64,000 nucleotides of DNA. Origin: Neurospora tetrasperma FGSC 2508 (lineage: Eukaryota; Ascomycota; Sordariomycetes; Sordariales; Sordariaceae). The stretch lies in NCBI RefSeq assembly GCF_000213175.1, contig NW_009799099.1, forward strand, positions 4,456,051-4,520,050, read 5' to 3'. A program made the translations under genes and the position numbers. Below the pieces are notes generated by a model. The model worked only from the letters and a program-made list of their open reading frames with translations, was not told where the DNA came from and ran no database searches. Shown in pieces: positions 58,979-64,000 of the stretch (the first letter of the stretch is position 1; each line of letters starts with the position of its first letter).

Positions 58979-59413
58979 CTAATGATGCGAGGTGAGGACA
59001 GTGCTGGAAGGTGGTTCTGAAATGACCAGCGAGAGTGCGCAACAGGAGGAACTGCGCGCCAATTCTGGTTGAGGAAGGGCAAGGATGGACAAGGCCCATG
59101 CGAAGGCAGGAGCGCTTCTTGTTTCTGCTGGTGCCGGAAAGATCGCCATCCTCTGGCATCGACGAAGAGAAACCAGCTTGTCGAGCGATTCGTTACTGTG
59201 CTCAGCTACCAGGTACTCGATTTTCACAGCATTGGTCTGAATGTGAGACCGAGGTCAGTTTCAAGCCCAAACGGATGATGTGTGGTGTGAGAGCAGACAT
59301 ACGATAGTTGGAGGGCCCGCGATGACCTTGACTGGATCGCTTTGATGACGGACCTGTCCTCGGACCTGACCAGAGTCGATGACACGCGCAGCGGTGCTGA
59401 TAACGAAGCCGTA
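58979..59413 (-). CDS. candidate two-exon hypothetical gene, 5' end unresolved
   Basis: The minus strand contains exon 59413-59303, a 66 nt intron (59302-59237) with GTATGT donor, CTGAC branch site and TTCAG acceptor, and exon 59236-58979 ending in TAG. The frame is continuous across the junction and reads about 122 residues, first mixed (FVISTAARVIDSGQVRGQV) then Ser/Ala/Pro-rich. A pyrimidine-rich CCCAG acceptor at 59414 could mark the start of the first exon seen, but the initiating exon was not found: the nearest ATG exon (about 59517, donor GTATGA) does not join in phase. No family recognised. It may be a real small gene, or a chance arrangement. Confidence 0.35.
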
Positions 59414-59436
59414 CTGGGAAGAGAGCCGAGCCTCAA

Positions 59437-60339
59437 GGCGATGTCAGCAGGAAGAGGAGGAAAATATGCTGCTGGTAGGACAGTGAGGTTTGATCATACG
59501 GTTGGGCCTCATGAATTACAGAACGATGACATATGAGACAACGGAGGTCGGAGGAGGAAAGAAGACTGTGTTGCTGAAATGTCGCTGATGCTGTGCAGTC
59601 CGTGGGATGCGGAGACTGGCAAGAGAGCGAGCGTGTCGAATGAGGAAAAGTGAAGCTTGAGAAGAAGGACGAAAGTCGGGGGGAGAAGAAGGGAACTTAT
59701 AGAGGTACAAAGGCGGGGATGCCTGCAGTGATTGGGTGAACACAAACGGGCCAAACAACAGCTGGGGATGCCAATATATACCCTAGATAGGTACTATACA
59801 CAGTACGCCGAATGCTTCGTCCCCAACCCTTCTTCCAGGACTTTCTTCATGTCTTGGTTGAGCTATGTACCTTCCTCAGTATCTTGTTTCTTTTCCAATT
59901 GGCATCATTCACTTCCTTCTACCTGGATAGGCGCTTTCTGTAAGTCTTGGAGCCCCTTCCTGTCCTAAGTTAAGAGTTGTTCTGTTCGTCGCGTCGCTGC
60001 AAGTCGGAAAGCACAGACCAACAAACACCCGAACACGGGCACACAGGGCTGTCATGCGGGGCATTCGATACAGCTGCGCCGGGTCGTGACGGGACCCTGC
60101 CGGGCAGCGGGAACCAAACACACCCGCTGCGAGGTCCACTTCAGTTGCCGCGTCACGAAATTTACTGCACGTATCGTACAACTTGACGTTGCACTGTAAT
60201 TTCATCATTACACCCGGACATGAAAGTTGCATTCCTTCTGAACGCCATTCCGTCCTTAAGGTTCGCCACCTGTACTTAATCTTTCAGCCTTGCATTGTCA
60301 ACCAGATATCAGTTTTACACGCCCACAGCCACGCCCGTC
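59437..60339. other. intergenic, MFAP1 promoter and 5' UTR
   Basis: No further gene is supported. The frame preceding 60340 is open but has no ATG in phase before that position. Confidence 0.55.
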
Positions 60340-61887
60340 ATGCCGCCAGCTAAGAGCATGACGGCCAACCCGGTCAAGGCACCGCGCTACCGCGCCGGCA
60401 AGCCCACCGGTGTCGACTCCGAATCCGAATCCGACAACGTTCCCGAAGACGAGGAGGAAGCCCCCAAGAAGCCTCCCACGCGGAAAGCGCCAGCGCCCAA
60501 GTTTGCCAATGCAGCAGGTCCTGGCCGAATCATCAGCCGTGGCAACGATGGCAAGATCAACTTGAAAGCCGCCGGTATAGGCAGCAACGCCCAAGACAAC
60601 AGGGAAGAAGAGAAGAAGCGACGGGAGGCAGCAGCGAAGGCGCGCATTGCGGCCGAACAGAAAGCAAGAGAGGAAGGGTTTGTGACAGAGGAGGAAGACG
60701 AAGAGGAAGAGGAAAGTGGCAGCGAGGAAGAAGAGTCGGAAGAGGGAGAGAGCTCAGAAGAAGAGGAAGCACCAAGGCGGTTGATGCTGCGACCAAAGTT
60801 CATTCGAAAGGCCGACCGCGAAGCTGGAGTAACCGCATCCAACTCCGCCTCGACAAACAAGAAATCAACACCCGAAGAAGACGAAGCAGCTGCCGAAGAA
60901 GCCCGCCGCCGCGCCGCCGACGAGCTTGTCGAAGAGCAAATCAAGAAAGACCTTGCCGCCCGCGCCGCTGGCAAGAAGCACTGGGACGACGACACCGACC
61001 CGGAAGAGGACCAAATTGACGACACGGATGACATCGACCCTGAAGCGGAATACGCTGCCTGGAAGCTGCGCGAGCTGAAGCGCGTCCGGCGCGAGCGCGA
61101 GGCCATCGAAGCCAAGGAGAAGGAACTCGCAGAGATCGAGCGCCGACGGAACCTCACTGAAGAAGAACGTCGTGCCGAAGATGAAAAACACCTGCAGCAG
61201 CAGAAGGAAGAGAAAGAGGGCAAAGGCAAGATGGCATACATGCAAAAATACTTTCACAAGGGGGCTTTCTACCAGGATGAGAGCAAGGAGATGGGACTGG
61301 ACAAGCGCGACATTATGGGCGCGAGGTTTGCGGACGATGTGAAGAACCGGGAGCTGTTGCCCAAGGCGCTGCAGCTGAGAGATATGACCAAGCTAGGAAG
61401 AAAGGGCGCCACCAAGTACAGGGACCTCAAGAGTGAAGACACGGGACAGTGGGGTCGCCTGCATGACAACAGGCCGGAGAGGGAGTTTGACAGGTTTGGA
61501 GATGAAAGGTTCCAGCCTGATGACTCTCATAGGGATCGATACAGGGATAGGGGTGGTGATGGGCCGAAGGGCTCGAATGCCATTCCGCTGGGTGATCGGA
61601 AGAGCGCCCCGGAGAGGTCAAGGGGCGATGACAGGCCGCGTGGTGAGGATCGGTATAGGGGAGGCGATAGAGATCGCAACCGTGATAGAGACCGTTCTCG
61701 GGACCGTCACCGGGATCGGGATCGGGACCGTGACAGACGTCGGGATGATGATTACAGGGAGAGGCGCCGGTCGCCGTCTCCAAGACGTGATCGTGATCGC
61801 GACCACGGCGAGCGGAGGAAACGATCACCATCCAGAGAGCGAGACCGGTATGAGAGCGACAAAAGAAGAAAGGTGGATACTAGGTAG
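60340..61887 (+). CDS. MFAP1-type spliceosomal protein with Arg/Asp-rich tail
   Basis: A single exon of 515 residues. MFAP1 is a B-complex spliceosome component that bridges the tri-snRNP and Prp38 during activation. The N-terminal part holds a short basic motif (APRYRAGKP) then acidic low-complexity stretches (about 110-150) and long charged helices. The conserved MFAP1 C-terminal domain lies at about 297-370, with AYMQKYFHKGAFYQD, then RDIMGARFADD and LPKALQLRDMTKLGRKG...KSEDTGQWG. After it, about 130 residues are dense in RD, DR and RS dipeptides, resembling U1-70K tails. Animal MFAP1 ends soon after the core domain, so this tail is an extension. The start at 60340 is the first in-frame ATG. 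It converges with POL12 234 bp away. Confidence 0.93.
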   Translation: MPPAKSMTANPVKAPRYRAGKPTGVDSESESDNVPEDEEEAPKKPPTRKAPAPKFANAAGPGRIISRGNDGKINLKAAGIGSNAQDNREEEKKRREAAAKARIAAEQKAREEGFVTEEEDEEEEESGSEEEESEEGESSEEEEAPRRLMLRPKFIRKADREAGVTASNSASTNKKSTPEEDEAAAEEARRRAADELVEEQIKKDLAARAAGKKHWDDDTDPEEDQIDDTDDIDPEAEYAAWKLRELKRVRREREAIEAKEKELAEIERRRNLTEEERRAEDEKHLQQQKEEKEGKGKMAYMQKYFHKGAFYQDESKEMGLDKRDIMGARFADDVKNRELLPKALQLRDMTKLGRKGATKYRDLKSEDTGQWGRLHDNRPEREFDRFGDERFQPDDSHRDRYRDRGGDGPKGSNAIPLGDRKSAPERSRGDDRPRGEDRYRGGDRDRNRDRDRSRDRHRDRDRDRDRRRDDDYRERRRSPSPRRDRDRDHGERRKRSPSRERDRYESDKRRKVDTR

Positions 61888-62120
61888 TCCATGTCTTGCC
61901 TACCTGCGGCCTCGTCGGCTCATGCAAGAACTTCTTACATTAATATTGTTGTATCGTCAAGGTGAATGTGCATACTTTTTTTTCATCCCGACGCCAAACC
62001 ACCTGGTTATACCTATCCTCATGCCAATGCCGAATACAAATACATGGAAACCAGATTTATACCTCCAATGTTCACATCATCAAGACATGTCTAACCAACC
62101 CCAAAACTTCGAGATCCAGT
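61888..62120. other. convergent 3' spacer of MFAP1 and POL12
   Basis: A 233 bp spacer between two genes converging tail to tail. Their 3' UTRs very likely overlap. Nothing else is seen. Confidence 0.6.
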
Positions 62121-64000
62121 TTAAATCCTGGTGACCTCGACTCTTGCCCTCTCAAAGATCCTATGGGCAAGCATCTCACCTGGCGCAGCATCCGCCTCCG
62201 ACAGTTTTGGCGGATACAGTGTCATCCTAGCATATGTACCGGCTCGCTTGCGTTGTGATAGATACCCGGGGTTGATAACCAACACACTTTCAATGACCTA
62301 AACAAGAAAGTCAGTAACTGCACGCATTCCCGGGATGAAAAGCAAATTCAGCACCACAAAAAAACATACCTTGGCGAAAGGCGGCAACGCGCTCGGCACA
62401 ATCAACACATCCGGACGCACATTAACCATCTCGCCCAACTTCAAATAACTGATATCCAGCATGGCGCCCAGCGCAGCCTGCCCATCAATCACCTGTCTCC
62501 CCGTCTTGGGCAGCTTCGTCCGATCCGTCGGCGGAAACAGCGGGAAGTAATGCCTCTGCTCGATCAGATACCTTGCCACCCTCGACAAGCCATTGGTATC
62601 CTCCACCGTACCGCCAATCAACTCCTCATGCTTGAGCTCCCACAGCGCATCCTGGCTGCTGATCCCCACCAACGTCTCGTTGAGGCTGAGCGTCATTGGG
62701 TTGCCAAGGATCTTGATGCTCTTGTGCAGGCCGAGCTCCTTGCGGGGAAAGGCGTCTTGCGGCCAGGAGACGTGGCGGTCGATTACGTCGCGAACCGAGG
62801 GAACGAGCAGGATGGTGACGTGCGGGTTGGCGGACACGAGTCGGTTCAGCGCGGGCGAGATGAGGTACTTGAAGACGGTGCTCAGAGTTGCAGCGTCGGG
62901 GTCGTAAACGGCTTCCTCGGGGAGGTCGAAGTCGCCTGATGCAATGAGGGGGTGCTCGGCGTCGATGAAGGGGCCGGTGAGGATGACGGCGTCGGCATAG
63001 GTGTCTGCTGCTTCGTTGATGAGAGTGTGGAGAGGCTCGAAGTCGAGGTTGTCGTCGGCGGTGTAGGGGCCAGAGGCGAAGATGACGTTGAGAGGCATGG
63101 GGTTTTCGTCGTCGGTGTCCATGGCGTCCTGACCGCCGCGTAGCCTCTCACGGTGTGCTGCCATGGTCTCTAGTGTGGAGGCAGCATTGCCCATGAGAGG
63201 CATGCGTATGACTTCGTTGACGGTGAACTCGCGCCCTGTGGTATTGGTTCCGCGTAGTGCGACGATCTGTCCGGGGAAGAACTGGTAACCCTTGAGCTTG
63301 CTGACGTTTAGGGGTACTCGGAAACCGCCGCCCAACTTTCTGGAGGTTTCTAACACGAGGGAAGCGGCGTTGAGCTTGCCCTCGGACGTATCAGAGGCGA
63401 CACGTCCGACTGCCACGATCTCTGTGGTACTCTGCATAGCCGCGCTGCCGAATACCGACTCGTCCAACTTGTAATGTTCCAGAACCAAACTTGTGAAGTC
63501 GTCTATCCTGTCGTCCAAGATCTCGGATGCTTCAGAAAGCTTCATTGCTAGTGGCTTGTAGCCCAATTTCTTCAGATCGGAGGCGGCAGTAAGTTTGATG
63601 CGGGACTCGCCGAAGGGAGCGATGGGTGGTTCGGGCGCAGGGAGATTTTCGTTGAGGATTTCGATCACTTCGCCGGCGTTTGGTCTGTCTTTGAAAGAAG
63701 ATGGTCTTGGAACGGTTAGCAAGGTACAGTACGTATGCAGGGAACTGGTCTGGACATACGCAATCACGCCCATGGCATCTAGTTGTGCCTCCAGCTTCAT
63801 CGGCGAGCTTACGGGCTCATTCTTCAAGCGGGAGCCGATGGGAGTCCCCATTGGTGTTTTCCTAGCCGAACCAAGCTTTGCTGCCCGTCGTGCTGCCGGT
63901 GTTGTGAGTCCATCGAGCATACCAAATACATCGCTATTGTTTCTCGCTCCTGGCCTTGGTGTTCCTCCCGGTCGCTTTTCGGTCTTGACTTGCTCCAACG
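62121..64000 (-). CDS. pol12: DNA polymerase alpha B subunit (POL12), 5' end outside the window
   Basis: Exons seen are beyond 64000 to 63760, then 63684-62370 and 62297-62121. The introns are 75 nt (with TTGCTAACC branch site; acceptor ACAG at 63685) and 72 nt. The regulatory subunit of DNA polymerase alpha-primase tethers the catalytic subunit during primer synthesis. The N-terminal part seen here is the Pro/Thr/Lys linker. The OB region (FRVPLNVSKLKGYQFFPGQIVALRG) is followed by the calcineurin-like but inactive phosphodiesterase domain, with FASGPYT, LTGPFIDAEHPLI and VTILLVPSVRD. The last exon restores the conserved NPGYLSQRKRAGTYARM and ends VEVTRI. Roughly 560 residues are visible; the first 100 or so are cut off. 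The gene is otherwise intact. Confidence 0.95.

Noticed and set aside
60295-60339. 15-residue N-terminal extension of MFAP1
   Set aside because: It would need a TTG start; the ATG at 60340 is the first in-frame ATG.
60387-61241. 284-codon Ser-rich minus-strand frame opposite MFAP1
   Set aside because: Antisense image of Glu/Lys/Arg-rich coding sequence.

Overview
This window reads as nuclear chromosome of a filamentous ascomycete, most likely Neurospora or a very close Sordariaceae relative. Introns are short (mostly 55-235 nt) with GTRNGT donors, CTRAC branch sites and YAG acceptors. Intergenic DNA is long and rich in simple repeats, and highly expressed genes favour C at third codon positions. 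The class III chitin synthase matches my memory of Neurospora CHS-1. The species call is inference.

Layout from left to right: 1-8.2 kb is intergenic DNA carrying simple repeats and a 466 bp MITE-like element with 43 bp terminal inverted repeats and an 8 bp target duplication. A tRNA-Val(AAC) lies at 8.2 kb on the minus strand, and an Opy2-type membrane anchor at 10.6-12.0 kb (-). A 6 kb gene-poor stretch precedes chs-1 at 17.9-20.8 kb (+). Next come a NEDD8-conjugating enzyme UBC12 (22.5-23.4 kb, +), ketol-acid reductoisomerase (26.0-27.7 kb, +), a PLP-dependent serine/threonine dehydratase or racemase (28.1-29.6 kb, -), replication protein A large subunit (30.6-32.6 kb, -) and an amidohydrolase (33.7-34.9 kb, +).

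The right half holds a candidate small Pro/Ser-rich gene (38.6-38.9 kb, -), a possible unrecognised exon (40.8-41.2 kb, -), a 14 bp minisatellite (42.6 kb), a soluble cytochrome b5 (44.3-44.7 kb, -), a GPI-anchored PLC-like phosphodiesterase (45.4-46.8 kb, -), a Sur7/PalI-type four-span membrane protein (48.8-49.9 kb, +), a glycogen-binding-domain protein (52.5-53.3 kb, -), an acidic low-complexity protein (56.1-56.9 kb, -), a weak two-exon candidate (59.0-59.4 kb, -), the splicing factor MFAP1 (60.3-61.9 kb, +) and the 3' part of the DNA polymerase alpha B subunit (62.1-64.0 kb, -, cut by the window end).

The genes are separate transcription units with housekeeping jobs: cell wall and cell surface (chs-1, Opy2, PLC-like, Sur7-like), amino acid metabolism (ilv-2, dehydratase), replication (RPA1, POL12), splicing (MFAP1) and neddylation (UBC12). 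I see no secondary-metabolite cluster, CRISPR array or retroelement. The most notable unexplained structures are the MITE-like element at 1.1 kb and a perfect 18 bp-arm hairpin at 58.4 kb.
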